A stretch of DNA of 64,000 bases from Eledone cirrhosa (GCA_964016885.1 OZ024748.1:30961312-31025311); one strand, 5' to 3'. Positions 23,538 through 35,033 are shown, counted from the stretch's first letter. The notes: generated from the sequence alone by a model not told the origin. Numbers and translations: made by a program.

Positions 23538-25204
23538 TAAGGCTTGGGTTTGTGGTTTAAGTCTAATTCTAAGGTTTGTGGGTTGGTGTTTAAGCCTAAG
23601 TCTAAGCCTTGGGGTTGAGATTTAAGTCTAACTCTAAGGCTTGGTGTTGGCTTTAAGTCTACGGCTTGTGGTTATGGTTTAATTCTGAGGCTTGTAGTTC
23701 GGGTTTATGTCTAAGTCTAATGCTCGTGGGTGGGGTTTAAGTCTAAGACTAAGTTTTGGGGTTGGGTTTAAGTCTACGTCTAAGGCTTGTGGTTGGGGTT
23801 TAAGTCTAAGGCTTGGGGTTCGGGTTTAAGTCTAAGTCTAACGCTTGGGTGTGAGGTTTAAGTCTAAGTCTAAGTGTTGGTTTAGAATTTAAGTCTAAGT
23901 CTTATGATTGTGGTTGGTGTTCAAGTCTAAGTCTCACGCTTGCGCTTGGGCTTCAAGTCCAACTCTAAGGTTGGGCTTGGGGTATAAGTCTAAGTGTAAG
24001 GCTTGTGGTTGAAGTTTAATTCTACGTCTAAGACTACGTCTAAAGCTTAATGTTGGGGATTAAGTCTATGTCTAAGGCTTGGGTTTCGGGTTTAAGTCTA
24101 CATCTAAGGCTTGTGGTTGGCGTTTAAATCTAAGTCTAAGACTTGGGTTTCGGGTTTAAGTCTAAGTCTAAGTCTTGTGGTTTGAGTTTAAATCTAAATC
24201 TAAAGCTTAGGGTAGGGGTTTAAATCTATGTCTAAGGGTTGGGGTTGGGGTTTAAGTCTAAGGCTTGTGGTTACGGTTTAAATCTAAGGCTTGGTGTTGG
24301 TTTTAAGTCTAAGTCTAATGCTAGTGGTTGAGCTTTAAGTCTAAGTCTATGATTTGGGGTTGGGGTTTAAGTCTATGTCTAAGGCTTAGGGTTGGGTTTC
24401 AAATCTATATCTAAGGGTTGGGGTTGGGGTTTCAGTCTAACTCTAAGGCTTGGTGTTGGTTTAAGTCTACGTCTTGTGGTTATGGTTTAATTCTAAGGCT
24501 TGGAGTTGGGGTTTAAGTCTAAGTCTAATTCTAGTGCTGGGCTTCAAGTCTAGGTCTAAGGCTTGGGTTTGGGGTTTAAGTTTAAGTCTAAGACTTTGGG
24601 TTGGGGTTTAAGTGTAAGTCTAAGGCTTCGTGTTGGGATTTAAGTCTATGTCGCTGGCTATGATTTTGCGTTTAAGTCTAAGTCTAATGCTAGTGGTTGA
24701 GGTTTAAGTCTAAGTCTATGTTTTGCGGTTGGAGTTTAAGTCTATGTTTAGGGCTTGGGGTTGGAGTTTAAGTCTAACCCTAAGTCTAAGGCTTGGGATT
24801 CGGGTTTAAGTCTAATTCTAAGTCTTTGGTTTTGGGTTTAAGTCTAAGTCTAAGGTTTGTGGGTTGGTGTTTAAGCCTAAGTCTAAGGCTTGGTGTTGGC
24901 TTTATGTCTAAGTCTATGTTTTGGGGTTCAAGTTGAAGTCTATGTCTAAGGCTTAGGGTGGGGATTTAAATCTATGTCTAAGGGTTTGGGTTGAGGTTTA
25001 AGTCTAACTATAAGTCTACGGCTTGTGGTTAAGGTTTAATTATGAGGCTTGGTGTTGGGGTTTATGACTAAGTCTAATGCTAGGTGGTGGGGTTTAAGTC
25101 TAAGACTAAGTATTGGGGTTGGGGTTTAAGTCTAAGTCTAAATCTTGTGGTTGTGGTTTAAGTCTAAATCTAAGGCTTGGGTTTGAGGTTTAAGTCTAAG
25201 TCTA

Positions 25205-25350
25205 ACGCTTCCGCTTAGGCTTCAAGTCCAACTCTAAGGTTGGGCTTGGGGTTTAAGTCTAAGTGTAAGGCTTGTGGTTGAGGTTTAATTCTACGTCTAA
25301 GACTTGGGGTTTAAGTCTAAGTCTAAAGCTTAATGTTGGGGATTAAGTCT
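25205..25350 (+). repeat. M1 module (left orientation)
   Basis: Copy of the module at 20,646 with CCGCTTAGGCTTCAAGTCC and TTAATGTTGGGGATTAAG. The copy at 23,934-24,070 is similar but shortened at the TCTACGTC monomer. Confidence 0.75.
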
Positions 25351-26444
25351 AAGTCTAAGGCTTGGGTTTCGGGTTTAAGTCTATATCTAAGGCTTCAGGT
25401 TGGGGTTTAAGTCTAAGTCTAAGGCTTGTGGTTGGGGTTTAAGTCTAAGGCTTTGGTTTTGGGTTTAAGTCTAAGTCTAAGGCTTGTGGTTGGGTTTTAT
25501 GTCTCAATCTATGGCTTTGGGCTGGCGTTTAAATCTAAGTCTAAGGCTTGGGGTTGGGGTTTAAGTGTAAGTCTAAGGCTTGGGCTTCGCGTTTAAGTCT
25601 AAGTCTAAGTCCTGTGGTTTGGGTTTAAATCTAAATCTAAGGTTTAGGGTTGGGGTTTAAATCTATGTCTAAATGTTGGGGTTGGGGTTTAAGTCTATCT
25701 CTAAGGTTTGGTGTTGGGTTTAAGTCTACGCATTGTGGTTATGGTTTAATTCTGAGCCTTGGAGTTGGGGTTTAAGTCTAACTCTAAGACTTGGGGTTGG
25801 GTTTTAAGTCTAAGTCTTGGGGTTACGGTTTAAGTCTAAAGCCTGGTGTTGACTTTAAATCTAAGTCTAATGCTAGTGGTTGAGGTTTAAGTCTAATTTA
25901 TGTTTTGGGGTTGGGTTTTAAGTCTAACTCTAAGGCTTGATTTTGGATTTAAGTCTACGGCTTGTGGTTATGGTTTAATTCTGAGGCTTGGAGTTGGGGT
26001 TTATGTCTAAGTCTAATGCTAGTGGGTGGGGTTTAAGTCTAAGACTAAGAATTGAGGTTGGGGTTTAAGTCTCAGATTAAGGCTTGGTGTTCGGGATTAA
26101 GTCTAAGTCTAAGTCTTGTGGTTGGGGTTCAAGTCTAAGGCTAAGGCTTGGGTTTGTGGTTTAAGTCTAAGTCTAAGGGTTGGTTTAGGATTTAAGTCTA
26201 AGTCTTGGAGTTAGAGTTTAATTCTAAGGCTTGGAGTTGGGGTGTAAGTCTGAGTCTAAAGCTTGGGGTTGGGGTTCAAGTATATGTCTCAGGCTTGGGT
26301 TGGGGTTTAAGTCTAAGTCTAAGGCTTTAGGTTGGGCTTTAAGTCTAAGTTTAAGTCATATGTTGGGGTTTAAGTCTAAGGCTTTGTGTTGAGGTTTAAG
26401 TTTAAGTCTAAGGCTTGGGGTTGTGGTTTCAGTCTAAGTCTTAT

Positions 26445-26590
26445 GCTTGCGCTTGGGCTTCAAGTCCAACTCTCAGATTGGGCTTGTGGTTTAAGTCTAA
26501 GTCTAAGGGTTGTGGTTGGGATCTAGATCTACGTCTAAGGCTTGGGGTTTAAGTCTAAGTCTAAAGCTTAATGTTAGGGATTAAGTCTAT
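26445..26590 (+). repeat. M1 module nearest the junction, left side
   Basis: Last left-block copy: GCGCTTGGGCTTCAAGTCC, then TCTACGTCTAAGG and TTAATGTTAGGGATTAAG. Its inverted counterpart on the other side of the junction starts at 27,443, so M1 copies flank the junction at roughly 700 bp and 150 bp, in opposite orientation. Confidence 0.75.
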
Positions 26591-27282
26591 GTCTAAGGCT
26601 TGGGGTTCGGGTTTAATTCTAAGTCTAAGACTTCGGGTTGGCGTTTAAGTTTAATTCTAAGGCTTTGGATTTGGGTTTAAGTCTAAGTCTAAGGCTTGTG
26701 GTTGCGTTTTATGTCTAAATGTAAGGCTTGGGGTTGGGGTTTAAGTCTAACTCTAAGGCTTGGTGTTGGGTTTAAGTCTACGGCTTGTGGTTATGGTTTA
26801 ATTCTAAGGCTTGGAGTTGGGGCTTATGTCAAAGTCTAATGCTAGTGGGTGGGGTTTAAGTCTAAGACTAAGAATTGGGGTTGGGGTTTAAGTCTAAGGC
26901 TTGGGGTTGGGGTTTAAGTCTACGCCTAACGCTTGGGGTTGGGGTTCAAGTATATATCTAAGGCTTGGGGTTGGGCTTTAAGTCTAAGTCAAAGGCTTTA
27001 GGTTGGGGTTTAAATCTAAGTCTAAGTCTTGGAGTTGGGTTTTAAGTCTAAGTCTAAGTCTTGGGTTTGGGGTTTAAGGCTTTGTATTGAGGTTTAAGTT
27101 CAAATCTAAGGCTTGGGGTTGGGGTTTAAGTCTAAGGCTTGGGGTTACGGTTTAAGTCTAAATCTTGGTGTTGGTTTTAAGTCTAAGTCAAATGCTAGTG
27201 GTTGAGATTTAAGTCTAAGTCTATGTTTTGGGGTTGGGGTTTAAGTCTAAGTCTAAGGCTTAGGTTTGGTGTTTAAATCTAT

Positions 27283-27310
27283 GTCTAAGGGTTAGACTTA
27301 GACTAAGACG
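27283..27310. other. Head-to-head inversion junction of the satellite
   Basis: The only block-scale strand switch in the window. Left of it the G-rich strand is on +, right of it the C-rich strand. The switch is centred on a 15-bp inverted repeat, GTCTAA-GGG-TTAGAC (27,283-27,297), followed immediately by a second small one, CTTAG-A-CTAAG (27,297-27,307). The G-rich strands of both sides point at the junction, the geometry of a telomere-type head-to-head fusion. Reverse-complementing the last ~200 bp on the left does not give the first ~200 bp on the right beyond ordinary monomer similarity, so this is not a simple fold-back. The cause (inversion, end fusion, or scaffolding) is not decidable from sequence alone. 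Confidence 0.9.
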
Positions 27311-27442
27311 TAGACTTAAACCTCAACCCCGGAACTTAGACTTAGACTTAAACCACAACCCAAAGCATTACTCATAGACATAATCTCCAACTCCAAGCCT
27401 TAGACTTAGACTTCAACCCGAAGCCCAAGCCTTAGACTTAGA

Positions 27443-27555
27443 CTTAATCCTCAACAGTGAGCTTTAGATTTAGACTTAAACCCCAAGACTTTGACATAGA
27501 TTTAAACCCCTACCACAAGGCATAGAGTTAGACATGAAGATCTAGCGCAAGCGTT
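27443..27555 (-). repeat. M1 module, first inverted copy right of the junction
   Basis: Reads, on the C-rich strand, CTTAATCCTCAACAGTGAGC (the complement of the GGGGATTAAG element), a TTTGACATAGATTTAAACC monomer, and ends in CTAGCGCAAGCGTTAGAC (the GCGCTTG element). It is more diverged than the L-insert copies, but the order of elements is preserved. Confidence 0.65.
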
Positions 27556-28294
27556 AGACTTAGACTTGAACCCCAACCACAAGCATAAGACTTAGACTTA
27601 AAGCCCAACCCCAAAACTTAGACTTAGACTTAAACCCCAACCCCTAGCCTTAGACTTAAAGCCCAACCCAAAGCCTTAGACTTAAACTTAAACCCCAACC
27701 CCAAGCCTTAGACTTAGACTTAAACCCCAACCATAAGCATTAGACTTAGACTTAAACCCTAACCCAAGCCTTAGACTTAGACGTAAACCCCAACATTAAG
27801 CCTTAGACTTAGATTTAAACCCCAAGCCATAGACATAGATTTAAACCCCAACCCCAAGCCTTAGACTTAGGCTTAAACACCAACCTCCAAGCCTTACATT
27901 TAGATTTAAACCTAAAACCAAAGCCTTAGACATAGACTTAATTCCCAACCCGAACACTTAGACATAAGCCCAAACACAAGCCTCAGACGTAGACTTAAAC
28001 CTCTACCCAAAGCCTTAGAATTAGACTTAAACCCCAAACCGAAGCTTTAGACTTAAACTTAAATCCTATCCCTAAGCTTTAGACTTAGATTTAAACCCCA
28101 ACCCCAAGCCTTAGACATAGACTTAAACTTCAACCCAAAGCCTTAGCGTTACACTTAAACCCCAACCCCAAGCATTAGACTTAGACTTAAAGCCCAACTC
28201 CAGGCCTTATATTTAAACCCTAATCCCAAGTCTTAGTCTTAGACTTAAACCCCAACCCCAAGCCTTAGACTTAGACTTAAACCCCAACCTCAAG

Positions 28295-28720
28295 TCTTAG
28301 ACATAGACACTAACCACAAACCAAAGCCTTAGACTTAGAATTAAACCCCAACCACAAACCTTATGCATACACTTAAACCACAACAACAAGCCTTAGAATT
28401 AAACCCTAACAAGTCTTAAAACCGAACACCAACCCCAAGCCTTAGCCCAACCCGTAAACTTAAACCCCAACCCATGCCTTAGATTTAGACTTAAACTCCA
28501 AACCCAAGCCTTAGACATAGACTTAAACCCCAACTCCAAGCTTTAGACATCGACATAAATCCCAACCACTAGCATTAGACTTACACTTAAACCCCAACCC
28601 AAGGCTTAGACTTAGACTTAAACCCCAATATTAAGCCTTAGACTTAGACTTAAACCCCAACATTAAGCCTTAGACTTAGACTTAAAACCCAAGTCATAGA
28701 CATAGATTTAAACCCCAACC
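28295..28720 (-). repeat. Inverted homologue of the left ~261-bp repeat
   Basis: In order on the + strand: AGACACTAACCACAAACCAA, TTATGCATACACTTAAACC, GCCTTAGCCCAACCCGTAAA (28,439), GACATCGACATAAATCCCAA, TAGCATTAGACTTACAC, ATTAAGCCTTAGAC, then AAGTCATAGACATAGATTT. This is the reverse-complement order of the elements at 11,885-12,150 (and of 10,799-11,345), interrupted by a few extra monomers. It ties both strand blocks to a common ancestral HOR. Confidence 0.82.
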
Positions 28721-28835
28721 TCAAGCCTTAGACTTAGACTTAAACCCCAACCCCAAGCTTTAGACTTAGACGTAATCCCCAATTACACGCCTTAGAATTA
28801 AACCATAAACACAAGCCTTAGACTTAAACATAAAC

Positions 28836-29010
28836 GCCAATCCTTAGACTTAAATCCCAACCCAAAGCGTTAGACTTAGACTTCAACACTAACCCCAAGC
28901 CTCAGACTTAGATTCAAACCCCAACCCTTAGACTTAGACTAAACCCCAACCCCTAGCCTTAGACTTAAACACTAACCCGAAACCTCAGACTTAGACTTAA
29001 ACCCCAACCC
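28836..29010 (-). repeat. Partial S unit at the proximal array edge
   Basis: Homology to later S units begins at about GCCAATCCTTAGACTTAAAT (28,836) and continues without a break into unit S1. Upstream of this point the sequence departs from the S consensus. The edge lies in the segment that also differs between S and L units. Confidence 0.75.
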
Positions 29011-32000
29011 TTTGACGTAAACTTAAACTTAGATATAAACTTAAACCCCAACCTCAAGCCTTAGACTTAGACTTGAACCCCAACTACAAGATTTAGACTT
29101 AGATTTAAACCCCAACCCTAAAGGTTAGACTTTGATTGCAACCCCAACTCCTAGCCTTAGACTTAATCCCAACCCCAAGATTCAGATTTGTACTTAAACC
29201 CCAACCCTTAGACTTAGACTTAAACCCCAACCACAAGCCTTAGATTTCGATTGTAAACCCCAAAACCAATCCTGGGACTTAGACTTAAACTCCAACCCCA
29301 AGCCTTAGACTTAAACTTAAACCCCAACACATGCCTTAGATTTAGAATGAAATCCCAACACCTTACCTTAGACGTAAACTTAAACCCCAATCCCAAGGCT
29401 TATACTTTGACTTAAACCCGAACCACAAGCCTTTTACATAGACTTAAACCACAAACCCAAGCCTTAGAATTAAACCCTAATAACAAGCTTGAGACTTACA
29501 ACCTAACCCCAAACCCAAACCTTAGCCCAACCCGTAAATTTAAACCCAAACCCAAAGCCTTAGATTTAGACTTAAACTCCAAGACTTAGACATAGACTTA
29601 AACCCCAACCCCAAGTTTAGAGTTCCACATAAAACCCAACCACAAGCCTTAGACGTAGACTTAAACCCCAACCCCAAGCCTTAGACTTAGACTTAAACCC
29701 CAACTCCAAGCCTCAGAATTAAACCATAACCAGAAGCCTTAGGCATAAACTCCAAACCCAAGCCTTAGACTTTGACTTAAACACCAACTCCTAGCCTTAG
29801 ACTTAATCTTAAACCCCAAACCCAAGTCTTAGACTTAGACTTAATCCTCGACGCCCAAGCCTTAGACTTAGATTTAAATACCAACCCCAGGCCTTAGACT
29901 TAGAATTAAACCACAACCCAAAGCCTTAGTCATAGACTTAATCCCCAACACCAAGCCTTAGACTTAGACTTAAACCTAAACCCAAAGCTTTAGAATTAAA
30001 CTTAAACCCCAACCCGAAGCCTTAGACTTAGACTTAAACCCGAACCCCAAGCCTTAGACTTAGACTTAATCCACAACATTAAGCTTTAGACTTAAACTTA
30101 AACCCCAAACCTTAGACATAGATTTAAACCCCAACCACAAGCCTTAGACAAAGATTACACCCCAAGCCCAAGCCTTAGAGTTAGACTTGAAGCCCAAGCC
30201 CAAGCATAAGACTTAGACTTAAACCCCAACCCCAAGCCTTGGTCGTAGCCTTAAACCTCTGCCCAAAGCCCTAGAATGAGCCTTAAACCCCAAGCCGAAG
30301 CTTTAGACTTAAACTTAAACCCTAACCCAAGTCTTAGACTTAGAGTTAAACCCTAACCCCAAGGCTTAGACTTAGATTTAAACCCCAACCCCAAGCCTTA
30401 GACTTAGACTTACACCCCAACCCCTAGCCTTAGACGTAAACTTAAACCCCAACTCCAAGCCTCAGACTTAGAATTAAACCCCAGCCCCAAGCCTTATACA
30501 TAGACTTAAACCACAACCCCTAGCCTTAGCCCAACCCGTAAACTTAAACCCCAACCCCAAGCCTTAGATTTAGACTTAAACTCCAATCCTAAGCCTTAGA
30601 CATAGACTTAAACCCCAACCCAAGCTCTAGACATCGACATAAACCCCAACCACAAGCATTAGACTTAGAACTAAACTCCAACCCCAAGCCTTAGACTTGA
30701 ACGCCAACCCCAAGCCTTAGACTTAGACATAAACGCCCTCCCCCAAGCCTTAGACTTAGACTTAAACCCCAAATCGAAGCCTTAGACTTAAACCCTAACA
30801 CCAACACTTAGACTTAGACTTAAACCTCAAACCCAAGCCTTAGACGTAAAATTAAACCCCAACTCCAAGACTTAGACTTGAACCCCAACCACAAGCATAA
30901 GACTTAGACTTAAACACCAACCCCAAGACTTAGACTTAGAATTAAACCCCAACCCCAAGCCTTAGACTTAGACTTAAAGCCCAACCTAAAGCCTTAGACT
31001 TAGACTTAAACCCCAACCCCAAGCCTTAGACATATACTTGAAAACCAACCCCAAGCGTTAGACTTAGATTTAAACCCAACACCAAGCTTTAGAATTAAAC
31101 CCTAACACCAAGCCTTCTACTTAAATCCGAAACCAACAGTTAGACTTAGATTTAAACCACAAACCCAAGCCTTAGACTTAGACTTAAACCCGAACCTCAA
31201 GCCTAAGAGTTAAACACCAACCCCAATTCTTAGTCTTAGATTTAAACCCCACCCTTAGACTTAAACATAAACCCCAAGCGTTAGAATTAAACAATAACCA
31301 CAAGCCGTAGACTTAAACCACCTGCATTAGACTTAGATTTAAAGCCAACACCAAGCCTTAGACTTAAACAGTAACCCCAAGCCTTAGACGTAAGCCCAAA
31401 CACCAAGTCTTAGAATTAAACCCTAATACGAACCCTTAGACTTAGACTTAAACCACAAACCCAAGCCTTAGACTTAGACGTAAACGCCAACCCAAAGGCT
31501 TAGACTTTGACTTTAAACCCTAACCCTTAGACTTAGACGTAAACTTAAACTTAGACTTAGACTTAAACCCCAACCCGAAGCTTAAACTTAAACACTAACC
31601 CCAAGCCTCAGGCTTAGACTTAAACCCCAACCCTTAGACTTAGATATAAACTTAAACTTAGATTTAGACTTAAACCCCAACCCCAAACTTTATACTTAGA
31701 CTTAAAACCCAACTCCACAAGTCTTAGTCTTAAATCCCAACCCCAAGCCTTAGACTTAGACTTAAACCCTAACCCCAAGCCTTAGATTATACTTAAACCA
31801 CAAGCCTTAGACTTAGAATTTAAACCCCAATCCCAATCCTGAGACTTAAACTTAAAACCTAACGCCAATCCTTAGACTTATATCCCAACCCAAAGCGTTA
31901 GACTTAGACTTCAACACTAACCGCAAGCCTCAGACTTAGATTCAAACCCCAACCCTTAGACTTAGACTAAACCCCAACCCCTAGCCTTAGACTTAAACAC

Positions 32001-32038
32001 TAACCCGAAACCTCAGACTTAGACTTAAACCCCAACCC
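29011..32038 (-). repeat. Unit S1 (3,028 bp)
   Basis: Full-length reference S unit. It contains a tandem-monomer series including GATTTCGATTGTAAACCCC, GTTTAGAGTTCCACATAAA, TCCTCGACGCCC, an M1-like segment (about 30,066-30,210), CCTTGGTCGTAGCC, CTAGACATCGACATAAACC, and AATTAAACAATAACCAC. Small private differences (for example ACTTATATCCC near 31,870 and AACCGCAAGCC near 31,920) mark it as an edge unit. Confidence 0.92.
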
Positions 32039-35033
32039 TTTGACGTAAACTTAAACTTAGATATAAACTTAAACCCCAACCTCAAGCCTTAGACTTAGAC
32101 TTGAACCCCAACTACAAGATTTAGACTTAGATTTAAACCCCAACCCTAAAGGTTAGACTTTGATTGCAACCCCAACTCCTAGCCTTAGACTTAATCCCAA
32201 CCCCAAGATTCAGATTTGTACTTAAACCCCAACCCTTAGACTTAGACTTAAACCCCAACCACAAGCCTTAGATTTCGATTGTAAACCCCAAAACCAATCC
32301 TGGGACTTAGACTTAAACTCCAACCCCAAGCCTTAGACTTAAACTTAAACCCCAACACATGCCTTAGATTTAGAATGAAATCCCAACACCTTACCTTAGA
32401 CGTAAACTTAAACCCCAATCCCAAGGCTTATACTTTGACTTAAACCCGAACCACAAGCCTTTTACATAGACTTAAACCACAAACCCAAGCCTTAGAATTA
32501 AACCCTAATAACAAGCTTGAGACTTACAACCTAACCCCAAACCCAAACCTTAGCCCAACCCGTAAATTTAAACCCAAACCCAAAGCCTTAGATTTAGACT
32601 TAAACTCCAAGACTTAGACATAGACTTAAACCCCAACCCCAAGTTTAGAGTTCCACATAAAACCCAACCACAAGCCTTAGACGTAGACTTAAACCCCAAC
32701 CCCAAGCCTTAGACTTAGACTTAAACCCCAACTCCAAGCCTCAGAATTAAACCATAACCAGAAGCCTTAGGCATAAACTCCAAACCCAAGCCTTAGACTT
32801 TGACTTAAACACCAACTCCTAGCCTTAGACTTAATCTTAAACCCCAAACCCAAGTCTTAGACTTAGACTTAATCCTCGACGCCCAAGCCTTAGACTTAGA
32901 TTTAAATACCAACCCCAGGCCTTAGACTTAGAATTAAACCACAACCCAAAGCCTTAGTCATAGACTTAATCCCCAACACCAAGCCTTAGACTTAGACTTA
33001 AACCTAAACCCAAAGCTTTAGAATTAAACTTAAACCCCAACCCGAAGCCTTAGACTTAGACTTAAACCCGAACCCCAAGCCTTAGACTTAGACTTAATCC
33101 ACAACATTAAGCTTTAGACTTAAACTTAAACCCCAAGCCTTAGACATAGATTTAAACCCCAACCACAAGCCTTAGACAAAGATTACACCCCAAGCCCAAG
33201 CCTTAGAGTTAGACTTAAACCCCAACCCCAAGCCTTGGTCGTAGCCTTAAACCTCTGCCCAAAGCCCTAGAATGAGCCTTAAACCCCAAGCCGAAGCTTT
33301 AGACTTAAACTTAAACCCTAACCCAAGTCTTAGACTTAGAGTTAAACCCTAACCCCAAGGCTTAGACTTAGATTTAAACCCCAACCCCAAGCCTTAGACT
33401 TAGACTTACACCCCAACCCCTAGCCTTAGACGTAAACTTAAACCCCAACTCCAAGCCTCAGACTTAGAATTAAACCCCAGCCCCAAGCCTTATACATAGA
33501 CTTAAACCACAACCCCTAGCCTTAGCCCAACCCGTAAACTTAAACCCCAACCCCAAGCCTTAGATTTAGACTTAAACTCCAATCCTAAGCCTTAGACATA
33601 GACTTAAACCCCAACCCAAGCTCTAGACATCGACATAAACCCCAACCACAAGCATTAGACTTAGAACTAAACTCCAACCCCAAGCCTTAGACTTGAACGC
33701 CAACCCCAAGCCTTAGACTTAGACATAAACGCCCCCCCCAAGCCTTAGACTTAGACTTAAACCCCAAATCGAAGCCTTAGACTTAAACCCTAACACCAAC
33801 ACTTAGACTTAGACTTAAACCTCAAACCCAAGCCTTAGACGTAAAATTAAACCCCAACTCCAAGACTTAGACTTGAACCCCAACCACAAGCATAAGACTT
33901 AGACTTAAACACCAACCCCAAGAATTAGACTTAGAATTAAACCCCAACCCCAAGCCTTAGACTTAGACTTAAAGCCCAACCTAAAGCCTTAGACTTAGAC
34001 TTAAACCCCAACCCCAAGCCTTAGACATATACTTGAAAACCAACCCCAAGCGTTAGACTTAGATTTAAACCCAACACCAAGCTTTAGAATTAAACCCTAA
34101 CACCAAGCCTTCTACTTAAATCCGAAACCAACAGTTAGACTTAGATTTAAACCACAAACCCAAGCCTTAGACTTAGACTTAAACCCGAACCTCAAGCCTA
34201 AGAGTTAAACACCAACCCCAATTCTTAGTCTTAGATTTAAACCCCACCCTTAGACTTAAACATAAACCCCAAGCGTTAGAATTAAACAATAACCACAAGC
34301 CGTAGACTTAAACCACCTGCATTAGACTTAGATTTAAAGCCAACACCAAGCCTTAGACTTAAACAGTAACCCCAAGCCTTAGACGTAAGCCCAAACACCA
34401 AGTCTTAGAATTAAACCCTAATACGAACCCTTAGACTTAGACTTAAACCACAAACCCAAGCCTTAGACTTAGACGTAAACGCCAACCCAAAGGCTTAGAC
34501 TTTGACTTTAAACCCTAACCCTTAGACTTAGACGTAAACTTAAACTTAGACTTAGACTTAAACCCCAACCCGAAGCTTAAACTTAAACACTAACCCCAAG
34601 CCTCAGGCTTAGACTTAAACCCCAACCCTTAGACTTAGATATAAACTTAAACTTAGATTTAGACTTAAACCCCAACCCCAAACTTTATACTTAGACTTAA
34701 AACCCAACTCCACAAGTCTTAGTCTTAAATCCCAACCCCAAGCCTTAGACTTAGACTTAAACCCTAACCCCAAGCCTTAGATTATACTTAAACCACAAGC
34801 CTTAGACTTAGAATTTAAACCCCAATCCCAATCCTGAGACTTAAACTTAAAACCTAACGCCAATCCTTAGACTTAAATCCCAACCCAAAGCGTTAGACTT
34901 AGACTTCAACACTAACCCCAAGCCTCAGACTTAGATTCAAACCCCAACCCTTAGACTTAGACTAAACCCCAACCCCTAGCCTTAGACTTAAACACTAACC
35001 CGAAACCTCAGACTTAGACTTAAACCCCAACCC
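32039..35033 (-). repeat. Unit S2 (2,995 bp)
   Basis: S unit 33 bp shorter than S1. One 32-bp monomer (the TTGAAGCCCAAGCCCAAGC unit) is missing at about 33,214. One further base is lost where GCCCTCCCCC became a run of eight C at about 33,731. Otherwise very close to S1 and S3. Confidence 0.92.

Larger units (their letters stand above)
1..27288 (+). repeat. Left satellite block, G-rich strand on +
   Basis: Continuous tandem array of a ~32-bp monomer whose + strand is G/T-rich: GGGGTTTAAG, then TCTAAG hexamers, then GCTTGGGGTT. Monomers with one hexamer fewer are 26 bp. Sequence decay is uneven: the first 6.8 kb is organised in near-identical 3.4-kb units, 7-12.5 kb holds shorter duplications, and 12.5-27.3 kb is heavily mutated monomers with patchy duplications. 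Apart from one short hairpin present twice (1,217 and 4,623), no monomer is on the opposite strand. No gene is visible: TAA stops occur in nearly every hexamer, and because the monomer length is 2 mod 3 they rotate through all frames. The block runs off the left edge of the window. Its role is unknown; a structural or heterochromatic role is inference. Confidence 0.97.
16700..27288 (+). repeat. Mosaic region of overlapping duplications
   Basis: About 10.6 kb in which short modules recur at irregular spacing. The commonest, around ACGGCTTGTGGTTATGG, occurs near 16,720, 17,502, 18,298, 18,959, 20,979, 21,500, 21,680, 22,224, 23,266, 23,660, 24,470, 25,018, 25,728, 25,957 and 26,778 with small variants. 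It is usually followed by TTTAATTCT(A/G)AGG and by TAATGCTAGTGGGTGGGG. Pairwise duplications with offsets of about 723, 1,189, 1,918, 2,290, 2,721 and 3,286 bp overlap one another, so no single HOR period fits. This looks like many rounds of unequal exchange followed by decay. Confidence 0.75.
27311..28835 (-). repeat. Degenerate right flank of the junction
   Basis: About 1.5 kb of C-rich monomers not yet in the homogeneous array. The first ~450 bp resembles the M1 module plus the start of the 924-bp L insert (GCGCAAGCGTTAGAC, CATAAGACTTAGAC, AAGCCCAACCCCAAAACTTAG near 27,543-27,625). The stretch 28,295-28,720 is an inverted, collinear relative of left positions 11,885-12,150. No other sequence class is present. 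Confidence 0.82.

Noticed and set aside
24765..24785. Second strand switch (CTAACCCTAAG) in the left block
   Set aside because: TCTAACCCTAAGTCTAAG is a point-mutated G-strand monomer; the flanking sequence stays in left-block orientation on both sides.
27000..27600. Simple fold-back (palindromic) assembly or amplification artefact at the junction
   Set aside because: A fold-back would make the flanks mirror images. The 200 bp on each side match only at the monomer level, and the HORs further out differ (3,406 bp against 3,028/3,958 bp). Mis-scaffolding of two arrays is not excluded.
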